DNA of 64,000 nt, from positions 576,244,169-576,308,168 of the forward strand of contig NC_058519.1 in NCBI RefSeq assembly GCF_904849725.1. The letters run 5' to 3'. This stretch comes from Hordeum vulgare subsp. vulgare. Its lineage: Eukaryota > Streptophyta > Magnoliopsida > Poales > Poaceae. This document shows positions 21,616 through 32,461 of the stretch, piece after piece. Every line of letters begins with the position of its first letter. Position 1 is the stretch's first letter. The translations under genes and the position numbers were made by a program. A model generated the notes under the pieces. It made no database searches, was not told the origin of the DNA, and worked only from the letters and a program-made list of their open reading frames with translations.

Positions 21616-21735
21616 GGATGCGATCATACCAGCACTAAAGCACCGGATCCCATCAGAACTTCGAAGTTAAGCGTGCTTGGGCGAGAGTAGTACTAGGATG
21701 GGTGAACTCCTGGGAAGTCCTCGTGTTGCATTCCC
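21616..21735 (+). rRNA. 5S: 5S rRNA gene, copy 69
   Basis: Changes C46T and C91A, spacer GC with TTTGATGAT (as copy 50); unit 328 bp. Confidence 0.95.
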
Positions 21736-21859
21736 CTTTTTAAATATATTTTTGCGCCACGTGACAAGGATGACGCGGGAGCGTGATCTATATGACCTCA
21801 TTTTCTTATTTTTGATGATTACTGTGTGACTTTTCCCACCGCGCTTGACACCCAACTAC

Positions 21860-21900
<41 letters not shown>

Positions 21901-21943
21901 GTAGTAGGGGCAAGCATAAGGAACAAATAGATAGTTGCATGTC

Positions 21944-22063
21944 GTATGCGATCATACCAGCACTAAAGCACCGGATCCCATCACAACTCCGAAGTTAAGC
22001 GTGCTTGGGCGAGAGTAGTACTAGGATGGGTGACCTCCTGGGAAGTCCTCGTGTTGCATTCCC
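21944..22063 (+). rRNA. 5S: 5S rRNA gene, copy 70
   Basis: Changes G2T and G41C. Spacer CA; unit 298 bp. Confidence 0.96.
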
Positions 22064-22241
22064 CTTTTTAAATATATTTTTGCGCCACGTGACAAGGATG
22101 ACGCGGGACAGTGATCTATATGACCTCATTTTCTTATTTTTGACGATTACTGTGTGACTTTTCCCACCGCGCTTGACACCCAACGACTAGTAGTAGTAGT
22201 AGTAGGGGCAAGCATAAGGAACAAATAGATAGTTGCATGTC

Positions 22242-22361
22242 GGATGCGATCATACCAGCACTAAAGCACCGGATCCCATCAGAACTCCGAAGTTAAGCGT
22301 GCTTGGGCGAGAGTAGTACTAGGACGGGTGACCTCCTGGGAAGTCCTCGTGTTGCATTCCC
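22242..22361 (+). rRNA. 5S: 5S rRNA gene, copy 71
   Basis: Change T84C. Spacer N, CTA/TAG microsatellite; unit 340 bp. Confidence 0.96.
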
Positions 22362-22497
22362 CTTTTTAAATATATTTTTGCGCCACGTGACAAGGTTGAC
22401 GCGGGAACGTGATCTATATGACCTCATTTTCTTATTTTTGACGATTACTGTGTGACTTTTCCCACCGCGCTTGACACCCAACCACTACTACTACTAC

Positions 22498-22545
<48 letters not shown>

Positions 22546-22581
22546 GGGCAAGCATAAGGAACAAATAGATAGTTGCATGTC

Positions 22582-22701
22582 GGATGCGATCATACCAGCA
22601 CTAAAGCACCGGATCCCATCAGAACTCCGAAGTTAAGCGTGCTTGGGCGAGAGTAGTACTAGGACGGGTGACCTCCTGGGAAGTCCTCGTGTTGCATTCC
22701 C
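22582..22701 (+). rRNA. 5S: 5S rRNA gene, copy 72
   Basis: Change T84C. Spacer N; the second terminator run is lengthened to T7 (an A to T change shared only with copy 87). Unit 337 bp. Confidence 0.96.
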
Positions 22702-22840
22702 CTTTTTAAATATTTTTTTGCGCCACGTGACAAGGTTGACGCGGGAACGTGATCTATATGACCTCATTTTCTTATTTTTGACGATTACTGTGTGACTTTT
22801 CCCACCGCGCTTGACACCCAACGACTACTACTACTACTAC

Positions 22841-22882
<42 letters not shown>

Positions 22883-22918
22883 GGGCAAGCATAAGGAACA
22901 AATAGATAGTTGCATGTC

Positions 22919-23038
22919 GGATGCGATCATACCAGCACTAAAGCACCGGATCCCATCAGAACTCCGAAGTTAAGCGTGCTTGGGCGAGAGTAGTACTAGG
23001 ACGGGTGACCTCCTGGGAAGTCCTCGTGTTGCATTCCC
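22919..23038 (+). rRNA. 5S: 5S rRNA gene, copy 73
   Basis: Change T84C. Spacer GC with TAATAG break; unit 319 bp. Confidence 0.96.
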
Positions 23039-23237
23039 CTTTTTAAATATATTTTTGCGCCACGTGACAAGGATGACGCGGGAGCGTGATCTATATGACC
23101 TCATTTTCTTATTTTTGACGATTACTGTGTGACTTTTCCCACCGCGCTTGACACCCAACGACTAGTAGTAGTAGTAGTAGTAGTAGTAATAGTAGTAGTA
23201 GGGGCAAGCATAAGGAACAAATAGATAGTTGCATGTC

Positions 23238-23357
23238 GGATGCGATCATACCAGCACTAAAGCACCGGATCCCATCAGAACTCCGAAGTTAAGCGTGCTT
23301 GGGCGAGAGTAGTACTAGGATGGGTGACCTCCTGGGAAGTCCTCGTGTTGCATTCCC
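23238..23357 (+). rRNA. 5S: 5S rRNA gene, copy 74
   Basis: Consensus gene. Spacer CC; unit 319 bp. Confidence 0.97.
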
Positions 23358-23481
23358 CTTTTTAAATATATTTTTGCGCCACGTGACAAGGATGACGCGG
23401 GACCGTGATCTATATGACCTCATTTTCTTATTTTTGACGATTACTGTGTGACTTTTCCCACCGCGCTTGACACCCAACGAC

Positions 23482-23520
<39 letters not shown>

Positions 23521-23556
23521 GGGCAAGCATAAGGAACAAATAGATAGTTGCATGTC

Positions 23557-23676
23557 GTATGCGATCATACCAGCACTAAAGCACCGGATCCCATCACAAC
23601 TCCGAAGTTAAGCGTGCTTGGGCGAGAGTAGTACTAGGATGGGTGACCTCCTGGGAAGTCCTCGTGTTGCATTCCC
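23557..23676 (+). rRNA. 5S: 5S rRNA gene, copy 75
   Basis: Changes G2T and G41C. Spacer CA; unit 298 bp. Confidence 0.96.
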
Positions 23677-23854
23677 CTTTTTAAATATATTTTTGCGCCA
23701 CGTGACAAGGATGACGCGGGACAGTGATCTATATGACCTCATTTTCTTATTTTTGACGATTACTGTGTGACTTTTCCCACCGCGCTTGACACCCAACGAC
23801 TAGTAGTAGTAGTAGTAGGGGCAAGCATAAGGAACAAATAGATAGTTGCATGTC

Positions 23855-23974
23855 GGATGCGATCATACCAGCACTAAAGCACCGGATCCCATCAGAACTC
23901 CGAAGTTAAGCGTGCTTGGGCGAGAGTAGTACTAGGATGGGTGACCTCCTGGGAAGTCCTCGTGTTGCATTCCC
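23855..23974 (+). rRNA. 5S: 5S rRNA gene, copy 76
   Basis: Consensus gene. Spacer CC with TGG triplets; unit 343 bp. Confidence 0.97.
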
Positions 23975-24121
23975 CTTTTTAAATATATTTTTGCGCCACG
24001 TGACAAGGATGACGCGGGACCGTGATCTATATGACCTCATTTTCTTATTTTTGACGATTACTGTGTGACTTTTCCCACCGCGCTTGACACCCAACGACTA
24101 GTAGTAGTAGTGGTGGTAGTG

Positions 24122-24161
<40 letters not shown>

Positions 24162-24197
24162 GGGCAAGCATAAGGAACAAATAGATAGTTGCATGTC

Positions 24198-24317
24198 GGA
24201 TGCGATCATACCAGCACTAAAGCACCGGATCCCATCAGAACTCCGAAGTTAAGCGTGCTTGGGCGAGAGTAGTACTAGGATGGGTGACCTCCTGGGAAGT
24301 CCTCGTGTTGCATTCCC
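24198..24317 (+). rRNA. 5S: 5S rRNA gene, copy 77
   Basis: Consensus gene with spacer CA (as copy 66); unit 298 bp. Confidence 0.97.
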
Positions 24318-24495
24318 CTTTTTAAATATATTTTTGCGCCACGTGACAAGGATGACGCGGGACAGTGATCTATATGACCTCATTTTCTTATTTTTGACGA
24401 TTACTGTGTGACTTTTCCCACCGCGCTTGACACCCAACGACTAGTAGTAGTAGTAGTAGGGGCAAGCATAAGGAACAAATAGATAGTTGCATGTC

Positions 24496-24615
24496 GGATG
24501 CGATCATACCAGCACTAAAGCACCGGATCCCATCAGAACTCCGAAGTTAAGCGTGCTTGGGCGAGAGTAGTACTAGGATGGGTGACCTCCTGGGAAGTCC
24601 TCGTGTTGCATTCCC
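24496..24615 (+). rRNA. 5S: 5S rRNA gene, copy 78
   Basis: Consensus gene. Spacer CC with TGG triplets; unit 343 bp. Confidence 0.97.
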
Positions 24616-24762
24616 CTTTTTAAATATATTTTTGCGCCACGTGACAAGGATGACGCGGGACCGTGATCTATATGACCTCATTTTCTTATTTTTGACGATT
24701 ACTGTGTGACTTTTCCCACCGCGCTTGACACCCAACGACTAGTAGTAGTAGTGGTGGTAGTG

Positions 24763-24802
<40 letters not shown>

Positions 24803-24838
24803 GGGCAAGCATAAGGAACAAATAGATAGTTGCATGTC

Positions 24839-24958
24839 GGATGCGATCATACCAGCACTAAAGCACCGGATCCCATCAGAACTCCGAAGTTAAGCGTGCT
24901 TGGGCGAGAGTAGTACTAGGATAGGTGACCTCCTGGGAAGTCCTCGTGTTGCATTCCC
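24839..24958 (+). rRNA. 5S: 5S rRNA gene, copy 79
   Basis: Change G85A. Spacer GC with TGTGTTAC; unit 316 bp. Confidence 0.96.
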
Positions 24959-25154
24959 CTTTTTAAATATATTTTTGCGCCACGTGACAAGGATGACGCG
25001 GGAGCGTGATCTATATGACCTCATTTTCTTATTTTTGACGATTACTGTGTTACTTTTCCCACCGCGCTTGACACCCAACGACTAGTAGTAGTAGCAGTAG
25101 TAGTAGTAGTAGTAGTAGGGGCAAGCATAAGGAACAAATAGATAGTTGCATGTC

Positions 25155-25274
25155 GGATGCGATCATACCAGCACTAAAGCACCGGATCCCATCAGAACTT
25201 CGAAGTTAAGCGTGCTTGGGCGAGAGTAGTACTAGGATGGGTGAACTCCTGGGAAGTCCTCGTGTTGCATTCCC
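25155..25274 (+). rRNA. 5S: 5S rRNA gene, copy 80
   Basis: Changes C46T and C91A. Spacer GC with TTTGATGAT; unit 328 bp. Confidence 0.95.
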
Positions 25275-25398
25275 CTTTTTAAATATATTTTTGCGCCACG
25301 TGACAAGGATGACGCGGGAGCGTGATCTATATGACCTCATTTTCTTATTTTTGATGATTACTGTGTGACTTTTCCCACCGCGCTTGACACCCAACTAC

Positions 25399-25439
<41 letters not shown>

Positions 25440-25482
25440 GTAGTAGGGGCAAGCATAAGGAACAAATAGATAGTTGCATGTC

Positions 25483-25602
25483 GTATGCGATCATACCAGC
25501 ACTAAAGCACCGGATCCCATCACAACTCCGAAGTTAAGCGTGCTTGGGCGAGAGTAGTACTAGGATGGGTGACCTCCTGGGAAGTCCTCGTGTTGCATTC
25601 CC
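25483..25602 (+). rRNA. 5S: 5S rRNA gene, copy 81
   Basis: Changes G2T and G41C. Spacer CA; unit 298 bp. Confidence 0.96.
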
Positions 25603-25780
25603 CTTTTTAAATATATTTTTGCGCCACGTGACAAGGATGACGCGGGACAGTGATCTATATGACCTCATTTTCTTATTTTTGACGATTACTGTGTGACTTT
25701 TCCCACCGCGCTTGACACCCAACGACTAGTAGTAGTAGTAGTAGGGGCAAGCATAAGGAACAAATAGATAGTTGCATGTC

Positions 25781-25900
25781 GGATGCGATCATACCAGCAC
25801 TAAAGCACCGGATCCCATCAGAACTCCGAAGTTAAGCGTGCTTGGGCGAGAGTAGTACTAGGACGGGTGACCTCCTGGGAAGTCCTCGTGTTGCATTCCC
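25781..25900 (+). rRNA. 5S: 5S rRNA gene, copy 82
   Basis: Change T84C. Spacer N, CTA/TAG microsatellite; unit 337 bp. Confidence 0.96.
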
Positions 25901-26039
25901 CTTTTTAAATATATTTTTGCGCCACGTGACAAGGTTGACGCGGGAACGTGATCTATATGACCTCATTTTCTTATTTTTGACGATTACTGTGTGACTTTTC
26001 CCACCGCGCTTGACACCCAACCACTACTACTACTACTAC

Positions 26040-26081
<42 letters not shown>

Positions 26082-26117
26082 GGGCAAGCATAAGGAACAA
26101 ATAGATAGTTGCATGTC

Positions 26118-26237
26118 GGATGCGATCATACCAGCACTAAAGCACCGGATCCCATCAGAACTCCGAAGTTAAGCGTGCTTGGGCGAGAGTAGTACTAGGA
26201 CGGGTGACCTCCTGGGAAGTCCTCGTGTTGCATTCCC
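26118..26237 (+). rRNA. 5S: 5S rRNA gene, copy 83
   Basis: Change T84C. Spacer GC with TAATAG break; unit 319 bp. Confidence 0.96.
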
Positions 26238-26436
26238 CTTTTTAAATATATTTTTGCGCCACGTGACAAGGATGACGCGGGAGCGTGATCTATATGACCT
26301 CATTTTCTTATTTTTGACGATTACTGTGTGACTTTTCCCACCGCGCTTGACACCCAACGACTAGTAGTAGTAGTAGTAGTAGTAGTAATAGTAGTAGTAG
26401 GGGCAAGCATAAGGAACAAATAGATAGTTGCATGTC

Positions 26437-26556
26437 GGATGCGATCATACCAGCACTAAAGCACCGGATCCCATCAGAACTCCGAAGTTAAGCGTGCTTG
26501 GGCGAGAGTAGTACTAGGATGGGTGACCTCCTGGGAAGTCCTCGTGTTGCATTCCC
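26437..26556 (+). rRNA. 5S: 5S rRNA gene, copy 84
   Basis: Consensus gene. Spacer CC; unit 322 bp. Confidence 0.97.
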
Positions 26557-26680
26557 CTTTTTAAATATATTTTTGCGCCACGTGACAAGGATGACGCGGG
26601 ACCGTGATCTATATGACCTCATTTTCTTATTTTTGACGATTACTGTGTGACTTTTCCCACCGCGCTTGACACCCAACGAC

Positions 26681-26722
<42 letters not shown>

Positions 26723-26758
26723 GGGCAAGCATAAGGAACAAATAGATAGTTGCATGTC

Positions 26759-26878
26759 GTATGCGATCATACCAGCACTAAAGCACCGGATCCCATCACA
26801 ACTCCGAAGTTAAGCGTGCTTGGGCGAGAGTAGTACTAGGATGGGTGACCTCCTGGGAAGTCCTCGTGTTGCATTCCC
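26759..26878 (+). rRNA. 5S: 5S rRNA gene, copy 85
   Basis: Changes G2T and G41C. Spacer CA; unit 298 bp. Confidence 0.96.
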
Positions 26879-27056
26879 CTTTTTAAATATATTTTTGCGC
26901 CACGTGACAAGGATGACGCGGGACAGTGATCTATATGACCTCATTTTCTTATTTTTGACGATTACTGTGTGACTTTTCCCACCGCGCTTGACACCCAACG
27001 ACTAGTAGTAGTAGTAGTAGGGGCAAGCATAAGGAACAAATAGATAGTTGCATGTC

Positions 27057-27176
27057 GGATGCGATCATACCAGCACTAAAGCACCGGATCCCATCAGAAC
27101 TCCGAAGTTAAGCGTGCTTGGGCGAGAGTAGTACTAGGATGGGTGACCTCCTGGGAAGTCCTCGTGTTGCATTCCC
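27057..27176 (+). rRNA. 5S: 5S rRNA gene, copy 86
   Basis: Consensus gene. Spacer GC with TGG triplets, where sister blocks have CC; unit 346 bp. Confidence 0.97.
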
Positions 27177-27323
27177 CTTTTTAAATATATTTTTGCGCCA
27201 CGTGACAAGGATGACGCGGGAGCGTGATCTATATGACCTCATTTTCTTATTTTTGACGATTACTGTGTGACTTTTCCCACCGCGCTTGACACCCAACGAC
27301 TAGTAGTAGTAGTAGTGGTAGTG

Positions 27324-27366
<43 letters not shown>

Positions 27367-27402
27367 GGGCAAGCATAAGGAACAAATAGATAGTTGCATG
27401 TC

Positions 27403-27522
27403 GGATGCGATCATACCAGCACTAAAGCACCGGATCCCATCAGAACTCCGAAGTTAAGCGTGCTTGGGCGAGAGTAGTACTAGGACGGGTGACCTCCTGG
27501 GAAGTCCTCGTGTTGCATTCCC
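27403..27522 (+). rRNA. 5S: 5S rRNA gene, copy 87
   Basis: Change T84C. Spacer N with the T7 run shared with copy 72; unit 334 bp. Confidence 0.96.
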
Positions 27523-27661
27523 CTTTTTAAATATTTTTTTGCGCCACGTGACAAGGTTGACGCGGGAACGTGATCTATATGACCTCATTTTCTTATTTTT
27601 GACGATTACTGTGTGACTTTTCCCACCGCGCTTGACACCCAACGACTACTACTACTACTAC

Positions 27662-27700
<39 letters not shown>

Positions 27701-27736
27701 GGGCAAGCATAAGGAACAAATAGATAGTTGCATGTC

Positions 27737-27856
27737 GGATGCGATCATACCAGCACTAAAGCACCGGATCCCATCAGAACTCCGAAGTTAAGCGTGCTTG
27801 GGCGAGAGTAGTACTAGGACGGGTGACCTCCTGGGAAGTCCTCGTGTTGCATTCCC
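27737..27856 (+). rRNA. 5S: 5S rRNA gene, copy 88
   Basis: Change T84C. Spacer GC with TAATAG break; unit 322 bp. Confidence 0.96.
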
Positions 27857-28058
27857 CTTTTTAAATATATTTTTGCGCCACGTGACAAGGATGACGCGGG
27901 AGCGTGATCTATATGACCTCATTTTCTTATTTTTGACGATTACTGTGTGACTTTTCCCACCGCGCTTGACACCCAACGACTAGTAGTAGTAGTAGTAGTA
28001 GTAGTAGTAATAGTAGTAGTAGGGGCAAGCATAAGGAACAAATAGATAGTTGCATGTC

Positions 28059-28178
28059 GGATGCGATCATACCAGCACTAAAGCACCGGATCCCATCAGA
28101 ACTCCGAAGTTAAGCGTGCTTGGGCGAGAGTAGTACTAGGATGGGTGACCTCCTGGGAAGTCCTCGTGTTGCATTCCC
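28059..28178 (+). rRNA. 5S: 5S rRNA gene, copy 89
   Basis: Consensus gene. Spacer CC; unit 319 bp. Confidence 0.97.
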
Positions 28179-28302
28179 CTTTTTAAATATATTTTTGCGC
28201 CACGTGACAAGGATGACGCGGGACCGTGATCTATATGACCTCATTTTCTTATTTTTGACGATTACTGTGTGACTTTTCCCACCGCGCTTGACACCCAACG
28301 AC

Positions 28303-28341
<39 letters not shown>

Positions 28342-28377
28342 GGGCAAGCATAAGGAACAAATAGATAGTTGCATGTC

Positions 28378-28497
28378 GTATGCGATCATACCAGCACTAA
28401 AGCACCGGATCCCATCACAACTCCGAAGTTAAGCGTGCTTGGGCGAGAGTAGTACTAGGATGGGTGACCTCCTGGGAAGTCCTCGTGTTGCATTCCC
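28378..28497 (+). rRNA. 5S: 5S rRNA gene, copy 90
   Basis: Changes G2T and G41C. Spacer CA; unit 298 bp. Confidence 0.96.
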
Positions 28498-28675
28498 CTT
28501 TTTAAATATATTTTTGCGCCACGTGACAAGGATGACGCGGGACAGTGATCTATATGACCTCATTTTCTTATTTTTGACGATTACTGTGTGACTTTTCCCA
28601 CCGCGCTTGACACCCAACGACTAGTAGTAGTAGTAGTAGGGGCAAGCATAAGGAACAAATAGATAGTTGCATGTC

Positions 28676-28795
28676 GGATGCGATCATACCAGCACTAAAG
28701 CACCGGATCCCATCAGAACTCCGAAGTTAAGCGTGCTTGGGCGAGAGTAGTACTAGGATGGGTGACCTCCTGGGAAGTCCTCGTGTTGCATTCCC
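28676..28795 (+). rRNA. 5S: 5S rRNA gene, copy 91
   Basis: Consensus gene. Spacer CC with TGG triplets and a long TAG run; unit 367 bp. Confidence 0.97.
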
Positions 28796-28930
28796 CTTTT
28801 TAAATATATTTTTGCGCCACGTGACAAGGATGACGCGGGACCGTGATCTATATGACCTCATTTTCTTATTTTTGACGATTACTGTGTGACTTTTCCCACC
28901 GCGCTTGACACCCAACGACTAGTAGTAGTA

Positions 28931-29006
<76 letters not shown>

Positions 29007-29042
29007 GGGCAAGCATAAGGAACAAATAGATAGTTGCATGTC

Positions 29043-29162
29043 GGATGCGATCATACCAGCACTAAAGCACCGGATCCCATCAGAACTCCGAAGTTAAGCG
29101 TGCTTGGGCGAGAGTAGTACTAGGATAGGTGACCTCCTGGGAAGTCCTCGTGTTGCATTCCC
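29043..29162 (+). rRNA. 5S: 5S rRNA gene, copy 92
   Basis: Change G85A. Spacer GC with TGTGTTAC; unit 316 bp. Confidence 0.96.
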
Positions 29163-29358
29163 CTTTTTAAATATATTTTTGCGCCACGTGACAAGGATGA
29201 CGCGGGAGCGTGATCTATATGACCTCATTTTCTTATTTTTGACGATTACTGTGTTACTTTTCCCACCGCGCTTGACACCCAACGACTAGTAGTAGTAGCA
29301 GTAGTAGTAGTAGTAGTAGTAGGGGCAAGCATAAGGAACAAATAGATAGTTGCATGTC

Positions 29359-29478
29359 GGATGCGATCATACCAGCACTAAAGCACCGGATCCCATCAGA
29401 ACTTCGAAGTTAAGCGTGCTTGGGCGAGAGTAGTACTAGGATGGGTGAACTCCTAGGAAGTCCTCGTGTTGCATTCCC
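29359..29478 (+). rRNA. 5S: 5S rRNA gene, copy 93
   Basis: Changes C46T, C91A and G97A. Spacer GC with TTTGATGAT; unit 328 bp. Confidence 0.95.
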
Positions 29479-29602
29479 CTTTTTAAATATATTTTTGCGC
29501 CACGTGACAAGGATGACGCGGGAGCGTGATCTATATGACCTCATTTTCTTATTTTTGATGATTACTGTGTGACTTTTCCCACCGCGCTTGACACCCAACT
29601 AC

Positions 29603-29643
<41 letters not shown>

Positions 29644-29686
29644 GTAGTAGGGGCAAGCATAAGGAACAAATAGATAGTTGCATGTC

Positions 29687-29806
29687 GGATGCGATCATAC
29701 CAGCACTAAAGCACCGGATCCCATCAGAACTCCGAAGTTAAGCGTGCTTGGGCGAGAGTAGTACTAGGATGGGTGACCTCCTGGGAAGTCCTCGTGTTGC
29801 ATTCCC
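29687..29806 (+). rRNA. 5S: 5S rRNA gene, copy 94
   Basis: Consensus gene. Spacer GC with a CAG triplet as after copy 51; unit 313 bp. Confidence 0.97.
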
Positions 29807-29999
29807 CTTTTTAAATATATTTTTGCGCCACGTGACAAGGATGACGCGGGAGCGTGATCTATATGACCTCATTTTCTTATTTTTGACGATTACTGTGTGA
29901 CTTTTCCCACCGCGCTTGACACCCAACGACTAGTAGTAGTAGCAGTAGTAGTAGTAGTAGTAGGGGCAAGCATAAGGAACAAATAGATAGTTGCATGTC

Positions 30000-30105
30000 G
30001 GATGCGATCATACCAGCACAAAAGCACCGGATCCCATCAGAACTCCGAAGTTAAGCGTGCTTGGGCGAGAGTAGTACTAGGATGGGTGACCTCCTGGGAA
30101 GTCCT
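30000..30105 (+). pseudogene. 5S: 5S rRNA pseudogene, copy 95 (3' truncated)
   Basis: The gene runs intact from position 1 to 106 (with T21A) and then joins directly to the spacer at GATCTATATGACC. About 63 bp are missing: gene positions 107-120, both T runs, the CACGTG hexamer and the GGGAnnGTG motif. The internal promoter is whole, so transcription could start but would have no normal stop. T21A and CTCATCTTC show that it descends from the same ancestor as copy 52. Unit 256 bp. Confidence 0.93.
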
Positions 30106-30255
30106 GATCTATATGACCTCATCTTCTTATTTTTGACGATTACTGTGTGACTTTTCCCACCGCGCTTGACACCCAACGACTAGTAGTAGTAGTAGTAGGA
30201 GTAGTAGTAGTAGTAGTAGGGGCAAGCATAAGGAACAAATAGATAGTTGCATGTT

Positions 30256-30375
30256 GGATGCGATCATACCAGCACTAAAGCACCGGATCCCATCAGAACT
30301 CAGAAGTTAAGCGTGCTTGGGCGAGAGTAGTACTAGGATGGGTGACCTCCTGGGAAGTCCTCGTGTTGCATTCCC
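30256..30375 (+). rRNA. 5S: 5S rRNA gene, copy 96
   Basis: Change C47A; -1 base is T, as in copy 53. Spacer GC with TAATAG break; unit 313 bp. Confidence 0.95.
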
Positions 30376-30568
30376 CTTTTTAAATATATTTTTGCGCCAC
30401 GTGACAAGGATGACGCGGGAGCGTGATCTATATGACCTCATTTTCTTATTTTTGACGATTACTGTGTGACTTTTCCCACCGCGCTTGACACCCAACGACT
30501 AGTAGTAGTAGTAGTAGTAATAGTAGTAGTAGGGGCAAGCATAAGGAACAAATAGATAGTTGCATGTC

Positions 30569-30688
30569 GGATGCGATCATACCAGCACTAAAGCACCGGA
30601 TCCCATCAGAACTCCGAAGTTAAGCGTGCTTGGGCGAGAGTAGTACTAGGATGGGTGACCTCCTGGGAAGTCCTCGTGTTGCATTCCC
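30569..30688 (+). rRNA. 5S: 5S rRNA gene, copy 97
   Basis: Consensus gene. Spacer CC; unit 313 bp. Confidence 0.97.
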
Positions 30689-30812
30689 CTTTTTAAATAT
30701 ATTTTTGCGCCACGTGACAAGGATGACGCGGGACCGTGATCTATATGACCTCATTTTCTTATTTTTGACGATTACTGTGTGACTTTTCCCACCGCGCTTG
30801 ACACCCAACGAC

Positions 30813-30845
<33 letters not shown>

Positions 30846-30881
30846 GGGCAAGCATAAGGAACAAATAGATAGTTGCATGTC

Positions 30882-31001
30882 GTATGCGATCATACCAGCA
30901 CTAAAGCACCGGATCCCATCACAACTCCGAAGTTAAGCGTGCTTGGGCGAGAGTAGTACTAGGATGGGTGACCTCCTGGGAAGTCCTCGTGTTGCATTCC
31001 C
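30882..31001 (+). rRNA. 5S: 5S rRNA gene, copy 98
   Basis: Changes G2T and G41C, but spacer GC with a TAATAG break instead of CA: a chimaera of two unit types. Unit 313 bp. Confidence 0.95.
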
Positions 31002-31194
31002 CTTTTTAAATATATTTTTGCGCCACGTGACAAGGATGACGCGGGAGCGTGATCTATATGACCTCATTTTCTTATTTTTGACGATTACTGTGTGACTTTT
31101 CCCACCGCGCTTGACACCCAACGACTAGTAGTAGTAGTAGTAGTAATAGTAGTAGTAGGGGCAAGCATAAGGAACAAATAGATAGTTGCATGTC

Positions 31195-31314
31195 GGATGC
31201 GATCATACCAGCACTAAAGCACCGGATCCCATCAGAACTCCGAAGTTAAGCGTGCTTGGGTGAGAGTAGTACTAGGATGGGTGACCTCCTGGGAAGTCCT
31301 CGTGTTGCATTTCC
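31195..31314 (+). rRNA. 5S: 5S rRNA gene, copy 99
   Basis: Changes C67T and C118T. Spacer CC; unit 301 bp. Confidence 0.95.
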
Positions 31315-31495
31315 CTTTTTAAATATATTTTTGCGCCACGTGACAAGGATGACGCGGGACCGTGATCTATATGACCTCATTTTCTTATTTTTGACGATTA
31401 CTGTGTGACTTTTCCCACCGCGCTTGACACCCAACGACTAGTAGTAGTAGTAGTAGTAGGGGCAAGCATAAGGAACAAATAGATAGTTGCATGTC

Positions 31496-31615
31496 GTATG
31501 CGATCATACCAGCACTAAAGCACCGGATCCCATCACAACTCCGAAGTTAAGCGTGCTTGGGCGAGAGTAGTACTAGGATGGGTGACCTCCTGGGAAGTCC
31601 TCGTGTTGCATTCCC
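31496..31615 (+). rRNA. 5S: 5S rRNA gene, copy 100
   Basis: Changes G2T and G41C. Spacer CA; unit 298 bp. Confidence 0.96.
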
Positions 31616-31793
31616 CTTTTTAAATATATTTTTGCGCCACGTGACAAGGATGACGCGGGACAGTGATCTATATGACCTCATTTTCTTATTTTTGACGATT
31701 ACTGTGTGACTTTTCCCACCGCGCTTGACACCCAACGACTAGTAGTAGTAGTAGTAGGGGCAAGCATAAGGAACAAATAGATAGTTGCATGTT

Positions 31794-31913
31794 GGATGCG
31801 ATCATACCAGCACTAAAGCACCGGATCCCATCAGAACTCCGAAGTTAAGCGTGCTTGGGCGAGAGTAGTACTAGGATGGGTGACCTCCTGGGAAGTCCTC
31901 GTGTTGCATTCCC
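31794..31913 (+). rRNA. 5S: 5S rRNA gene, copy 101
   Basis: Consensus gene (T84, unlike earlier N units); -1 base is T. Spacer N, long CTA/TAG run; unit 352 bp. Confidence 0.96.
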
Positions 31914-32046
31914 CTTTTTAAATATATTTTTGCGCCACGTGACAAGGTTGACGCGGGAACGTGATCTATATGACCTCATTTTCTTATTTTTGACGATTAC
32001 TGTGTGACTTTTCCCACCGCGCTTGACACCCAACGACTACTACTAC

Positions 32047-32099
<53 letters not shown>

Positions 32100-32145
32100 C
32101 TAGTAGTAGGGGCAAGCATAAGGAACAAATAGATAGTTGCATGTC

Positions 32146-32265
32146 GGATGCGATCATACCAGCACTAAAGCACCGGATCCCATCAGAACTCCGAAGTTAA
32201 GCGTGCTTGGGCGAGAGTAGTACTAGGACGGGTGACCTCCTGGGAAGTCCTCGTGTTGCATTCCC
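32146..32265 (+). rRNA. 5S: 5S rRNA gene, copy 102
   Basis: Change T84C. Spacer CC with TAATAG break; unit 316 bp. Confidence 0.96.
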
Positions 32266-32461
32266 CTTTTTAAATATATTTTTGCGCCACGTGACAAGGA
32301 TGACGCGGGACCGTGATCTATATGACCTCATTTTCTTATTTTTGACGATTACTGTGTGACTTTTCCCACCGCGCTTGACACCCAACGACTAGTAGTAGTA
32401 GTAGTAGTAGTAATAGTAGTAGTAGGGGCAAGCATAAGGAACAAATAGATAGTTGCATGTC

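Larger units (their letters stand above)
18418..29686 (+). repeat. 3.5-kb higher-order repeat, three copies
   Basis: Blocks 18418-21943 (3526 bp), 21944-25482 (3539 bp) and 25483-29686 (4204 bp). The first two have 11 units each with the same order: G2T/G41C + CA; T84C + N; T84C + N; T84C + GC/TAATAG; CC; CA; CC with TGG; CA; CC with TGG; G85A; C91A. Their unit lengths agree within 7 bp at each place. The third has 13 units through an internal rearrangement that moves the T7-bearing N unit (copy 87) later in the block. Confidence 0.92.
29043..30881 (+). repeat. Second copy of the 15117-17141 block
   Basis: See the matching entry at 15117. This copy overlaps the end of the third 3.5-kb repeat, because copies 92 and 93 also close that block. 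Confidence 0.85.
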
